Shown here: positions 25,661 through 34,550 of the stretch, piece by piece
How the letters are laid out: each line of letters opens with the position of its first letter
Position numbering within the stretch: the stretch's first letter is position 1
Assembly: GCF_000948985.2 (NCBI RefSeq)
Contig: NZ_CP059733.1
Span: 4,278,001 to 4,342,000 of the forward strand
From: Thalassomonas viridans
GTDB taxonomy: Bacteria > Pseudomonadota > Gammaproteobacteria > Enterobacterales > Alteromonadaceae
Length of the DNA stretch: 64,000 nt
Reading direction: 5' to 3'
Program-made: the position numbers and the translations under genes
Notes under the pieces: model-generated
The model's input: the letters and a program-made list of their open reading frames with translations, nothing else
Database searches by the model: none
Told to the model about the DNA's origin: nothing

Positions 25661-25935
25661 TTCGCGGCGGATTTTAAAGATTTTGTCAACCATGTCAACA
25701 AATTACCTGCCAATATGAATTTTTTTCATAGAAAACTTGTGCCAGATCAACAAAAAACCAGCGGTATGTATTAGCAATAACAGTCTTTAGCCAAATTTTT
25801 GTCTGTAAAAGCATTTATCCTTCAGGAGCAAATTAACCGGTTGCACTTGATAAACGATTAAGGTAGAAATGACCCTAAATTTGTTTCTGTTACGCCCTTG
25901 TTAACCTTAACCGGGAGCCCGAGTAACCCGATTTG

Positions 25936-26964
25936 ATGAAATTCCTAGTCCTGCTGCTGTTTTATTTCCCGTGTTTTATTGTGCAGGCCAATAGCGATAA
26001 CCGCCTTAAAATAGCCCTTATCGGCAAAACAAAAAATGACAGTTTTTACCAGCAATCCTATCAGGGATGCCAGGCATTTGCCCGCAAGCACCCTGAGTTA
26101 GAATGTATTTATGATGGCCCGCTGGATTACCAGGATGCCCGTAGTCAGGCCATGGTAGTAGAAGACTTGATTCATCAGGGAGTTGACGGCTTGCTGATCT
26201 CAGTCACCGACTCGAACCATTTAGCGCAGGCTGTGCTTAAAAGAGCCAGGTTAGCCAATATTCCGGTATTTACCTTTGATTCGGATCTGCTGCCGCAACA
26301 TCAATTTTATCGCCTGGCCTATGTCGGCACCAATAACCGGGATTTTGGCATCGCCTTGGGCAATTACGCCAAACAGCTGATAGCGGCTATCCCCGGCCCC
26401 AAGGAAAAGCCGTTTCAGGTTTGTATTCATTCAGGCCATCAAACCACACCTAACCTGAACGAACGCATTAAGGGAGTTCGTCTGGCATTGTCTCAAGGGG
26501 CATCAGCCGAGCGGCTGGCACAGGGGAATACCTGGGTTGAACTGGATCGCTGCCCCCTCTATTCCCTGGGAAAACGAGAGCTGGCCTTAAGACAATTAGA
26601 ATTTATGCTACAAAACAAAGAAAAAGTGATAAATATTGCGGTCGCCGGCTTCGCCCAGTTTTCTCCCGACTACCTCAGCCGCATTGCCCCCTATAAGGAA
26701 AAAATATCAGCAAAAGAAGCTATTATCATCTCAGCCGATACCGAGGAAATTCAGCTCAAGGCCTTAAAAAACCGCCTGTCCACCATCAATATCGGCCAGC
26801 GTCCCTATGAAATGGGCCGCCTGGGCGCTGAATTGCTTTATCAGTACCTGGTATACGGAAAAAAGCCTTGTACTACCTGGATTTTCATTACTGTACTACG
26901 GAAAATTATGACAGCTGCACGGGCAAAAAAAAGCAAAAGTGATTGCGCAGCGAATATGATATGA
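25936..26964 (+). CDS. TorT-like periplasmic sugar-binding-type protein, probable frameshift near the 3' end
   Basis: 343-codon frame for a periplasmic binding protein of the LacI/RbsB fold (Peripla_BP_4), like TorT or an autoinducer/sugar receptor. Signal peptide 1-19 (LLLFYFPCFIVQAN), then LKIALIGKTKNDSFYQQSYQGC, DGLLISVTDSNHLAQ, FTFDSDLL, LAYVGTNNRDFGIALGNYA, IIISADTEEIQLKAL, IGQRPYEMGRLGAELLYQYLVYG. After A6 at 26859-26864 the frame turns into unnatural sequence (TTWIFITVLRKIMTAARAKK). Adding one A restores a plausible ending, ALYYLDFHYCTTENYDSC, stopping at 26942. So the last 30 residues here are probably wrong: sequencing error, slippage or a real mutation. No transporter or sensor partner is adjacent. 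Confidence 0.8.
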   Translation: MKFLVLLLFYFPCFIVQANSDNRLKIALIGKTKNDSFYQQSYQGCQAFARKHPELECIYDGPLDYQDARSQAMVVEDLIHQGVDGLLISVTDSNHLAQAVLKRARLANIPVFTFDSDLLPQHQFYRLAYVGTNNRDFGIALGNYAKQLIAAIPGPKEKPFQVCIHSGHQTTPNLNERIKGVRLALSQGASAERLAQGNTWVELDRCPLYSLGKRELALRQLEFMLQNKEKVINIAVAGFAQFSPDYLSRIAPYKEKISAKEAIIISADTEEIQLKALKNRLSTINIGQRPYEMGRLGAELLYQYLVYGKKPCTTWIFITVLRKIMTAARAKKSKSDCAANMI

Positions 26965-27004
26965 ACAGGTGCTGAAATCACCAGCACCTGTTATTAAAGG
27001 TTGT

Positions 27005-28651
27005 TTATAATCCCGCCTGGTTAAAAGCCTGACTGACGATCTGTTGCGCTTCTTTAATAATGGCCTGTAAATGATCCTGGCCAATAAAGCTTTCGGCATA
27101 AATTTTATAAATATCTTCGGTGCCAGAGGGCCGGGCGGCGAACCAGCCGTTTTCAGTGACCACTTTCAATCCGCCTATGGCTGCCTGGTTCCCCGGGGCA
27201 TGGGTCAGCACTTGCTGGATCTTTTCCCCGGCCAAGCTGTCGGCACGGATATCTTCGGCGCTGAGAGAAGTTAACACCTGCTTTTGCGCGATATCCGCTA
27301 CCGCCTCAACCCGGCCGTAACAAGGTTCACCCAGCTGCTCTGCCAGTTCCAGATAATACTGGTAGGGATCTTTTCCGGTCACCGCCAGTATTTCTGCCGC
27401 CAACAAGGTCATCACAAAACCGTCTTTATCTGTGGTCCAGCAGCTGCCGTCGCGGGCGATAAAGGAGGCGCCGGCGCTTTCTTCTCCGCCGAAGGCATAA
27501 CTGCTGTCATGTAAACCGTCGACAAACCATTTAAAACCCACAGGCACTTCTGCCAAAGGACGCTGTAAATGGGCTGCCAGGCGGTCGATCAGGGAGCTTG
27601 AAACCAGGGTTTTCCCTATTTTACAACTTTGTGGCCATTGCCTGTGGGTTAACAGGTAATGGATAGCCACCGCCAGGTAATGGTTGGGGTTCATCAAACC
27701 GCCGCTTTTGGTGACTATGCCGTGGCGGTCAAAATCGGGATCGTTACCGACGGCAACATCAAACTTATCTTTCATGTCGATAAGCCCGGCCATGGCATAG
27801 GGAGACGAACAATCCATACGGATCTTACCGTCTTTATCCAAGGGCATAAACGCAAAGCTGGCATCAACCACCTGGTTGACCACTTCGATATTAATGCCGT
27901 ATTTTTCGGCAATCACCGGCCAGTAATGAATACCTGAGCCGCCTAAGGGATCTACCCCTAAAACCAGGCCGGATTTGGCAATGGCCGCCATGTCGACAAC
28001 CTGGTCAAGTTCACCGACATAAAAATCAATAAAGTCTTGTCTGTTCAGCAAAGAAGACTGCAGCGCCTGCTCATAATTCAAAGTGCGGACATCGGCCAGC
28101 TCTTGACTTAACAGCTCATTTGCCCGCCGCTCTATTTGTTTGGTGATCTCACCTTCTGCGGGACCGCCATGGGGAGGATTATATTTGATGCCGCCATCGG
28201 CCGGCGGGTTATGGGACGGAGTAATGATCAAACCGTCCGCCTGCTCCTCATTTGCCCTATTATGGCTGATAATCAAGCGGGAAATAACAGGTGTCGGGGT
28301 AAAGCCTTCATCGGCCTGGATAACCACGGGCACCTGGTTGGCGATCAATACAGAAATAGCGCTGGCAAAAGCCGGCTCGGATAAGGCATGGGTGTCTTTG
28401 CCTAAAAATAACGGTCCCCGGTAACCCGCCTGCTGGCGATACTCGGCCACCGCCTGGCAAATTGCCTGAATATGGGCCTGGTTAAAACTTAATTTGGCGG
28501 CACTGCCCCTATGGCCCGAAGTACCGAAACTTACCTGTTGCTGTGGAATATTAACATCCGGGGTTTTCAGGAAATAATCACTGATCAGACGGGCGATATT
28601 GATCCTGTCTTCAGGCCTGGCAGTTTTGCCGGCATGCTGGTGCACTGTCAT
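27005..28651 (-). CDS. pgm: Phosphoglucomutase (alpha-D-glucose phosphate-specific)
   Basis: 548 residues, the full length of bacterial Pgm. Interconverts glucose 1-phosphate and glucose 6-phosphate. Motifs: VSFGTSGHRGSA at the N-terminus, the phosphoserine loop GLIITPSHNPPADGGIKYN, the metal loop DPDFDRHG, the sugar loop GGEESAG, and the phosphate-binding ARPSGTEDIYKIYAESF. Follows seqA on the same strand after 20 bases, as in E. coli (seqA-pgm). Cytoplasmic. Confidence 0.97.
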   Translation of the reverse strand: MTVHQHAGKTARPEDRINIARLISDYFLKTPDVNIPQQQVSFGTSGHRGSAAKLSFNQAHIQAICQAVAEYRQQAGYRGPLFLGKDTHALSEPAFASAISVLIANQVPVVIQADEGFTPTPVISRLIISHNRANEEQADGLIITPSHNPPADGGIKYNPPHGGPAEGEITKQIERRANELLSQELADVRTLNYEQALQSSLLNRQDFIDFYVGELDQVVDMAAIAKSGLVLGVDPLGGSGIHYWPVIAEKYGINIEVVNQVVDASFAFMPLDKDGKIRMDCSSPYAMAGLIDMKDKFDVAVGNDPDFDRHGIVTKSGGLMNPNHYLAVAIHYLLTHRQWPQSCKIGKTLVSSSLIDRLAAHLQRPLAEVPVGFKWFVDGLHDSSYAFGGEESAGASFIARDGSCWTTDKDGFVMTLLAAEILAVTGKDPYQYYLELAEQLGEPCYGRVEAVADIAQKQVLTSLSAEDIRADSLAGEKIQQVLTHAPGNQAAIGGLKVVTENGWFAARPSGTEDIYKIYAESFIGQDHLQAIIKEAQQIVSQAFNQAGL

Positions 28652-28671
28652 CTGATGTCCTTAACCGGCTG

Positions 28672-29307
28672 TTAGAGTAATTCGCGAATTTTTTCGGCGT
28701 CACTTTCCCCGTACCCTAAAGAAACGGCAACTTCTGTTAGCATCATTTTCTTACGTGTGGTGTTGGAATTAGTGATCACCCAGTAAGGACTGTCCGGGAT
28801 CTGTCTGGGTTTAGTGCTGCTGCCGCTGGCACTGAGATCTGACTCGTTATCGGAAAAATATAAACGGTCCCGGCCGCGGATATCCGTAACCAGGGAAAAC
28901 TGCTGCGGATGTACCCGGTACAATGCCGCTAGAATCAATAAGAAACGGCCAACCGCGCCACGCTGCATGCCCAGCTCTTCTTTATTGATGTAATTAAAAA
29001 CGGTTTCATTGCCGTTAACGGGGGCTGGCTGAGGTTTTTCCTCGACCGTTTTTTCTTCGCCGGCACTTACTTCAGCATCCGCTTTTTTCGTTTTGGTTAC
29101 GGTTTTGGCCGCAACTTGTTTTTTTGCGTTATCTGCTTCTTGTGGTTGATTGTGCGCAACGCTTTCTTCACTGCCTGATGCAACCGCTTCAGGACTGCTC
29201 TCTAAAGATAATAAACGCCGTAAAATCGATGAGGCGCTTTCACCAATAAATTGTGTGTTGGTGGCAATATATTGATAAAGCTCTTCATCTATCTCTATGT
29301 TTTTCAT
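28672..29307 (-). CDS. seqA: Negative modulator of replication initiation SeqA
   Basis: 211 residues. N-terminal oligomerisation domain [20 protein letters not shown] (residues 1-35) and C-terminal hemimethylated-GATC-binding domain (about 105-211; [44 protein letters not shown]). The linker is long and rich in Glu, Ala and Lys. Sequesters newly replicated oriC and GATC clusters, so it implies a Dam-methylating gammaproteobacterium. Upstream of pgm and divergent from ybfF, the same order as in E. coli. Confidence 0.97.
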   Translation of the reverse strand: MKNIEIDEELYQYIATNTQFIGESASSILRRLLSLESSPEAVASGSEESVAHNQPQEADNAKKQVAAKTVTKTKKADAEVSAGEEKTVEEKPQPAPVNGNETVFNYINKEELGMQRGAVGRFLLILAALYRVHPQQFSLVTDIRGRDRLYFSDNESDLSASGSSTKPRQIPDSPYWVITNSNTTRKKMMLTEVAVSLGYGESDAEKIRELL

Positions 29308-29487
29308 TAACTACCCTGCAAAAGATTTAATCGCCCCCGGATTATACTTGCCTTAAAGGCAAGTCTCTATAGGGGAATGGCATTAGTTTGCAATTTTCTT
29401 CGTTAGACTTTGCCAAGCACTGTTCCCCGGACAATTGCAACCTGAGCCAAAAAAAAGCACAATTTGCATCAATCAAACGAGGACATT

Positions 29488-30252
29488 ATGAAGTTAGTTA
29501 ATTATCAACAAAACGGCACCGGCCCCGATGTGCTGCTGATCCATGGCCTGTTCGGCTCGATGGAAAATTTAAACATGGTCGCTAAAGGTCTGGCTACACA
29601 CTACCGGGTCACCAGCATGGATGTACGCAACCATGGCGGCTCCTTTCACGAAAAGGAAATGGCGTATGAGGTCATGGCCCAAGATGTCATCACCCTGCTC
29701 GATCATCTGGATATCCGGGAAACCGCTATTTTAGGGCACTCCATGGGGGGGAAAATCGCCATGGAAGTGGCCTTGTCCTTCCCGGAGCGGGTATCGAAAC
29801 TGCTGGTGGCGGATATTTCCCCGGTGGCCTACCCGCCGCACCACCAACAAATCATCCAGGGCCTGCAATCGATTGACCTAAACAGCATCAGCAAACGCAA
29901 GGAAGCCGACGAACAATTGGCCCGTTATGTCGATAACCTTGGGGTACGTCAATTTTTACTCAGAAATTTAGCGATTTTAGACGGTAAATTACATTTTAAA
30001 TGTAATCTCGATTATATTGCGGAGTGTTATCCCCAGATAATGCAGGGGTATCAGGGAGAGGGACAATACCAAGGTAACACCTTGTTTATTAAAGGCGGAG
30101 ACTCGGATTATATCCGGGCCGAACACAGGGAACTTATCCAGAAATTGTACCCGAACAGCCAGGCAAAAATCATCCAAGGGGCGGGACATTGGTTACATGC
30201 GGAAAAAACCAGCATCTTTAATAAAATAGTCGGGGATTTTTTACAAAGTTAA
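29488..30252 (+). CDS. ybfF: Alpha/beta-hydrolase, YbfF family
   Basis: 254-residue esterase-like hydrolase. HGLFGSMENLNMVAKGLA gives the oxyanion region and AILGHSMGGKIAM the nucleophile elbow with the catalytic Ser. The Asp lies near KGGDSDYI and the His in GAGHWLHAE. E. coli YbfF hydrolyses short acyl-CoA and similar esters; the physiological substrate is unsettled. ATG 29488 is preferred over an upstream ATG because GAGGA stands just before it. Divergent from seqA, as in E. coli. Confidence 0.92.
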   Translation: MKLVNYQQNGTGPDVLLIHGLFGSMENLNMVAKGLATHYRVTSMDVRNHGGSFHEKEMAYEVMAQDVITLLDHLDIRETAILGHSMGGKIAMEVALSFPERVSKLLVADISPVAYPPHHQQIIQGLQSIDLNSISKRKEADEQLARYVDNLGVRQFLLRNLAILDGKLHFKCNLDYIAECYPQIMQGYQGEGQYQGNTLFIKGGDSDYIRAEHRELIQKLYPNSQAKIIQGAGHWLHAEKTSIFNKIVGDFLQS

Positions 30253-30309
30253 GTCGATTGCCTTGCGCCAGTATGCTATAGTGCGGCCAGTTTTTTTTAG
30301 GGTAAAAGT

Positions 30310-30531
30310 ATGCTAGCGGAATATTTCGAAGTAATTGAGGCGATCGGCCTTAATTTATTCTTTGCTTTTATTTTTATTTTCATTGGGTTATCTATCAATG
30401 ATGTCATGAAAAAAAATAATGTGCCTAAAAATGGACGGTATGTCGTTTATTTTGTCTTATTTTTAGGTTGTGCAGGTTTTATCGCCAAAGGCGTAATCCA
30501 GTTTGTCTGGGAAAGTCAGGGCGTTGGCTAA
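30310..30531 (+). CDS. DUF2788-family small membrane protein
   Basis: 73 residues with two TM helices (about 12-33 and 45-66; LNLFFAFIFIFIGLSI and YVVYFVLFLGCAGFIAKG). The sequence fits the DUF2788 family of small inner-membrane proteins found between ybfF and ybfE in Alteromonadales. Function unknown. Its stop is 11 bases before ybfE, so probably cotranscribed. Confidence 0.82.
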   Translation: MLAEYFEVIEAIGLNLFFAFIFIFIGLSINDVMKKNNVPKNGRYVVYFVLFLGCAGFIAKGVIQFVWESQGVG

Positions 30532-30542
30532 AATAAAGTAAT

Positions 30543-30824
30543 ATGGCAAAAGAAGCAACAGATTTAACCACTATTGATTTGTTCAGTGATGAAAAACGCC
30601 CGGGTCGTCCGAAAACGAACCCTCTCCCGCGTAGTGTACAAATCAAGATCAACAAACGTAATCAAGTCAAACGTGACAGAAATAATGGCTTAAAACGAGT
30701 TGAGTTTAAAATTCATCACACTTTGTTTGAACAATTGGATCAACGGGCCAAAGCCGAGCAAATAAGCCGGGGCGAGTTGATTGAGTCGCTGTTGATTGAA
30801 TCACTGGCGGCATCGCAGAATTAA
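30543..30824 (+). CDS. ybfE: LexA-regulated CopB-family protein YbfE
   Basis: 93 residues. KRPGRPKTNPLPRSVQIKINKRNQ is the YbfE signature, with a C-terminal ribbon-helix-helix-like segment (RVEFKIHHTLFEQLDQRAKA, ISRGELIESLL). In E. coli ybfE is LexA-regulated and precedes fldA; I do not see a clear LexA box here. Probable DNA-binding protein of unknown target. Confidence 0.92.
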   Translation: MAKEATDLTTIDLFSDEKRPGRPKTNPLPRSVQIKINKRNQVKRDRNNGLKRVEFKIHHTLFEQLDQRAKAEQISRGELIESLLIESLAASQN

Positions 30825-30852
30825 ATTTAATTGAGTAAAAGGTTAGAATTTC

Positions 30853-31380
30853 ATGGCAATCGTAGGTTTGTTTTTCGGTAGCGATACCGGTAATACCGAA
30901 GCAGTTAGCAAAATGATCCAGAAAAAACTGGGTAAAAAATTAGTAGAAGTCAGAGACATAGCGAAAAGCACCAAGGAAGAAATCGCAGAGTTTGATTTGC
31001 TGATCCTGGGTATTCCCACCTGGTACTATGGTGAAAATCAGTGTGACTGGGATGACTTCCTGCCTGAATTGGAAGAAATCGATTTTACAGATAAATTAGT
31101 TGCCATCTTTGGTTTGGGTGATCAGGAAGACTATGCCGAATACTTCTGCGACGCCATGGGGCCGCTGCGCGATATCGTCGAAGCCAAAGGCGCCATCCTG
31201 GTAGGCCACTGGCCGACCGAAGGCTATGAGTTTGAAGCTTCCAAAGGCCTGATTGATGAAAATACCTTTATCGGCTTAACCATAGACGAAGACCGCCAGC
31301 CGGAATTAACCGAAGAGCGCGTTGATAAGTGGGTTAAACAAATCTACGACGAAATGTGCCTGGCCGAGCTTGCCGATTAA
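30853..31380 (+). CDS. fldA: Flavodoxin FldA
   Basis: 175-residue long-chain flavodoxin. FMN phosphate loop GLFFGSDTGNTEAV, aromatic FMN-stacking loops IPTWYYGENQCDWDD and FGLGDQEDYAEYF, and the long-chain insertion GHWPTEGYEFEASKGLIDEN. One-electron carrier to radical-SAM enzymes, IspG/IspH and methionine synthase. It follows ybfE as in E. coli, and ends in a strong terminator at 31416. The usual next gene, fur, is not here. Confidence 0.97.
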   Translation: MAIVGLFFGSDTGNTEAVSKMIQKKLGKKLVEVRDIAKSTKEEIAEFDLLILGIPTWYYGENQCDWDDFLPELEEIDFTDKLVAIFGLGDQEDYAEYFCDAMGPLRDIVEAKGAILVGHWPTEGYEFEASKGLIDENTFIGLTIDEDRQPELTEERVDKWVKQIYDEMCLAELAD

Positions 31381-31415
31381 ATTAGCAGACCGCCCTCTTT
31401 CAGGGCAAAGTCTTT

Positions 31416-31449
31416 AAAAAATCCGCTCGCTCCGGCCAGCGGATTTTTT
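31416..31449 (+). terminator. Intrinsic terminator after fldA
   Basis: AAAAAATCCGCT pairs with AGCGGATTTTTT around a 10-base loop, followed by TA. Strong, usable on both strands. The stretch from here to 31681 holds the promoter of the next gene and nothing else that I can support. Confidence 0.9.
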
Positions 31450-31681
31450 ATACCTGACCGCAAAACAAACACCTGACCCGCTGCCCGTGCAGATTTTTCC
31501 TGACCATCCAAAATCTTCCCTCTGACTGAACAGTCCCATCAAGGCCGGTAACATTAAATCAGGCAAACAAATTAACACTTCGTTAACACAATCTGTTATC
31601 TCGTGTAATGTTAAGACATCGTACCAGAATGCTAGTATCGGGAGACTCGACTTTTCATAACAATAAGAATTAAGGAAATGG

Positions 31682-33850
31682 ATGTCAGTATCAGCAAATA
31701 AACCTCTGCTACGCCAAAATGATACCTGCTATCAGATCAACGATACCTGGATATATAACAGCGCGACCCAGGTAGTCATCCGGGAAGAAAAAGAAACCAA
31801 ACTCAGAGCCAAAACAGCAGAAGTGCTTAACCTGCTGATACTTAACCAAGGTAATGTCGTCACCGCACAATGCTTCTTTGACCATGTCTGGTCAGGAAAA
31901 TATGTCGGGGAAAATGTGCTCAAACAAAGCATCAAAGAATTGCGCAGTTGCTTTGCCGATGAAAGCAAAACCCTGATCAGTACCATCACCAAACAAGGCT
32001 ACAAACTCTCGGCGAAAATCTGCCAATACCAGAAAGATGTAAACAGCCAACTTCCGGCAGACAACAAAGCAAATGACAAAAAACCGGAAAATAAAGCCAC
32101 TGAGGGGTCATCCGCCGGGGAGTCAATATCCCCTATTTCCCCGGAAGCAGAAAATAGCCACGGGCTGCTGCCTTTACCCCGGCAAACCACTTTTCCGATA
32201 CAAGCGGGCATGAAAAAGTCGCTGCAACTGGGCTGGTTGCTGGCTATTGGCGGCATCCTGTCCTTTATTCTGCTTTATCTCAAATTCAGCCAATTGCAAA
32301 CCCAGCATCAGCAGCAACAGCTGCGCTTAAAGTCATTATCGGCGGAAAAGCAGTTTTTCCAGGATACCGTGTTTCGCTATTACAATACCCCGCAAAACAA
32401 TAAGACCCTGCTAAAGTCCGTATTAGACAAATCCCGGGTACAGATAAGCGAATTCTCAGGCCCGGGCACCACCAAACAAGGGATGCAACAAGCCCTGTAT
32501 GAACTCTATTATCACGGCGGCTATTATAAGGAAGCCCGGGTGCTCATTGGCCGTATCGAACAAGATACCGAACAGGTTTATGGCAGGCATTCAAGCGAAT
32601 ATATAGAAACGAAATTTGCCACCATAGATACCTTGCTAAAACTGCGCCGACGCCAGGAAGCCTATGATGTTGCCCGCCACACCCTGGAACTGACCCAGAA
32701 CTATCACCCGGATGATAAGCTGTTATTAGCCAAAGCCCATTTATTTGCCGGGCGCGGCTACCTTCATTGCATGGAGCCCTTTTGCGTACGCCGGGAAAGC
32801 ATGAACGACGGCGAGCAGCATACCCGTATTGCCCTGGCGCTTTACCGGGAAGAATTGCCGGACGATGCCATAGAAATTGCCGATACCCTTTACCTATTAA
32901 ACTGGTTTTTGCTCGACGGCGAAGAAAAAGTCGTCCTGGTACAGGATGCCATTTGCATCTACCAGGAAAAACTGGGCCGCCTCCACGAAAAAACCGCCGC
33001 CGCCATGGAGGAGCTGGGACGTATCCTGGTTTTCTTTGATCAGCAATGGGCATGGGGCGAACGATACCTACTGGACGCCTATAAGATCCGCAGCAAACTC
33101 TACCCTAAAAATCACCCGAAAATGGCAGAAACCCATGGCAAGTTAGGCGAGCATTATTTAATGTTGGGGCAATATACTCAAGCAATGGAGCATTTACATA
33201 CCGCCATTGAAGTCTCAAAACTCATCAATGGCGAAGGCAATGACAATCATCTGGAATACCTGATGTTTTTGGCACGGGCTCACTTATATAACGGGGAAGC
33301 CCCTGTGGCCAAAGCACTTGTCGTCAAGGCTTTCGATATCATTGAAAACCATAAGATGACCCCGGCCTTGCTGATTACCCGCGCACTGGAAGTCACCCGA
33401 TTAAGAATAGAACAATCCCAGGGAAAGAATACCCTGTCCCGGGATGAGTTACTGGCCAACATCACCTCAGCAACCGACAGTTACCGGGCATCAGCCTCTG
33501 TATTGAAACATGAATACCAGACCCGCTTGCTTGCCGCCTATCCGGATACAGATACATACGAATACCTTGTAGATTTCAGGCGACTGCTGGAGAACCTCAA
33601 CCCGAAAAGCCGCTACCTGTATCGCAGTGACCTGCATTTTCTGAAACAGAGGGCCTTAAGCCTGTGCGACAGGCTCGGCAGTGAATTTTGCCGCCAACTG
33701 GCCATGGAGTTTAAACTAGCCAAAGTGATCATGCCGCCGGAATTAACTTCACCAGCCCCGGAAGAAGCAAACCAACAGGCAGATATGCTTGCCATATCAG
33801 CCCGGGAAAAGCCTGTATTCAGAACACTTACGGTAACTGGTGAACCCTGA
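31682..33850 (+). CDS. CadC/ToxR-like membrane transcription regulator with TPR-rich periplasmic domain
   Basis: 722 residues. The N-terminal winged helix (about 15-112) is of the OmpR/CadC type: LRAKTAEVLNLLILNQGNVVTAQCF, VGENVLKQSIKELRSCF, ISTITKQGYKLSA. A charged linker leads to one TM helix (about 182-200; LGWLLAIGGILSFILLYL). The large C-terminal part (210-720) is helical with TPR-like repeats (KMAETHGKLGEHYLMLGQ, YTQAMEHLHTAIEVS). Such one-component regulators bind DNA from the membrane in response to periplasmic cues. AAGGAA lies just before the ATG. Targets unknown; the convergent precursor peptide gene at 33989-34156 is a neighbour. Confidence 0.88.
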   Translation: MSVSANKPLLRQNDTCYQINDTWIYNSATQVVIREEKETKLRAKTAEVLNLLILNQGNVVTAQCFFDHVWSGKYVGENVLKQSIKELRSCFADESKTLISTITKQGYKLSAKICQYQKDVNSQLPADNKANDKKPENKATEGSSAGESISPISPEAENSHGLLPLPRQTTFPIQAGMKKSLQLGWLLAIGGILSFILLYLKFSQLQTQHQQQQLRLKSLSAEKQFFQDTVFRYYNTPQNNKTLLKSVLDKSRVQISEFSGPGTTKQGMQQALYELYYHGGYYKEARVLIGRIEQDTEQVYGRHSSEYIETKFATIDTLLKLRRRQEAYDVARHTLELTQNYHPDDKLLLAKAHLFAGRGYLHCMEPFCVRRESMNDGEQHTRIALALYREELPDDAIEIADTLYLLNWFLLDGEEKVVLVQDAICIYQEKLGRLHEKTAAAMEELGRILVFFDQQWAWGERYLLDAYKIRSKLYPKNHPKMAETHGKLGEHYLMLGQYTQAMEHLHTAIEVSKLINGEGNDNHLEYLMFLARAHLYNGEAPVAKALVVKAFDIIENHKMTPALLITRALEVTRLRIEQSQGKNTLSRDELLANITSATDSYRASASVLKHEYQTRLLAAYPDTDTYEYLVDFRRLLENLNPKSRYLYRSDLHFLKQRALSLCDRLGSEFCRQLAMEFKLAKVIMPPELTSPAPEEANQQADMLAISAREKPVFRTLTVTGEP

Positions 33851-33988
33851 GATATAACGCCGTACCCAACCGGTAATGGTCAGTACTCCGGGGTGTTTCC
33901 CGGTAATAGCAGACGCTTTGGCATGATTTAATTCACAGCTGGAGGCATTGGATGCCTGCCAGCTGATACTGATTTCATTGCCGATGGC

Positions 33989-34156
33989 TTACAGACATTG
34001 CACTGTCGGGCAGTTTCTGTCTCCACCGGTAAGACACCACATAAAGGATTCACGATCCGAATCACCGCCACCAACTTTTTGCGTGGCTTTATTGTCCAAC
34101 TTAACGGCTTTTTCAGATAAGTTAACCAGTTTCTTTTTATTAAGTTTTAATTTCAT
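33989..34156 (-). CDS. Lanthipeptide-like precursor peptide, sister of the one at 3626
   Basis: 55-residue peptide, too short for usual gene callers. Leader MKLKLNKKKLVNLSEKAVKL parallels MKIKLNKKKLKNLT of the 3626-3808 peptide. QKVGGG at 27-31 is the double-glycine site, and the 24-residue core carries Cys41, Cys49 and Cys54 with several Ser/Thr (SFMWCLTGGDRNCPTVQCL). AGGA is 8 bases upstream of the ATG. No dehydratase, cyclase, protease or exporter lies near. The core differs entirely from its sister while the leader is kept, the pattern expected of peptides served by one shared enzyme elsewhere in the genome. Confidence 0.7.
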   Translation of the reverse strand: MKLKLNKKKLVNLSEKAVKLDNKATQKVGGGDSDRESFMWCLTGGDRNCPTVQCL

Positions 34157-34550
34157 TTTTTCTTCCTGTTATTACAACGATTATGTCCAAAGCGGACAAT
34201 TTCACTTTATTCACCAAGGCCAGTGATCGCTTGAAATATCTATATAAAAAGTATGAAATTTTGGTAAATAAAAGATGAAATAGGCATTATATACCTAAGA
34301 TCAAACTCTTTTGCTTTTGCTTTTGCATTTTCACCGCTTAAGTGCATAAGCCAATAACATTTTTCCCCTATCAGCGTTCTTGCTAAAGTGACCCCTGCCG
34401 TTGACAGGCTAACTGAATACGGCACATACCAAATAAACACAGTTGCCGGAAATACAAAGAAACAGCTATTGCTCCTGTGCACGCAGATAACAGGTTAATG
34501 GGGTTATGCTTAAAGCAGGGCAGTTACCGCCTGCCCCGTCGGAAAAGCCA
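34157..34550. other. Intergenic region upstream of the second precursor
   Basis: AT-rich, holding the minus-strand promoter of the precursor gene and the 3' flank of the dipeptidase. An 80-codon minus frame (34240-34482) shows no family features and no ribosome binding site, and was not called. Confidence 0.45.

Noticed and set aside
25737..25750. FNR-like site upstream of the chemoreceptor riboswitch
   Set aside because: TTGTGCCAGATCAA has two mismatches in one half-site; only the ATCAA half is good.
32544..33053. 169-codon antisense frame in the CadC-like gene
   Set aside because: Full overlap with a well-supported gene and composition typical of an antisense reading.
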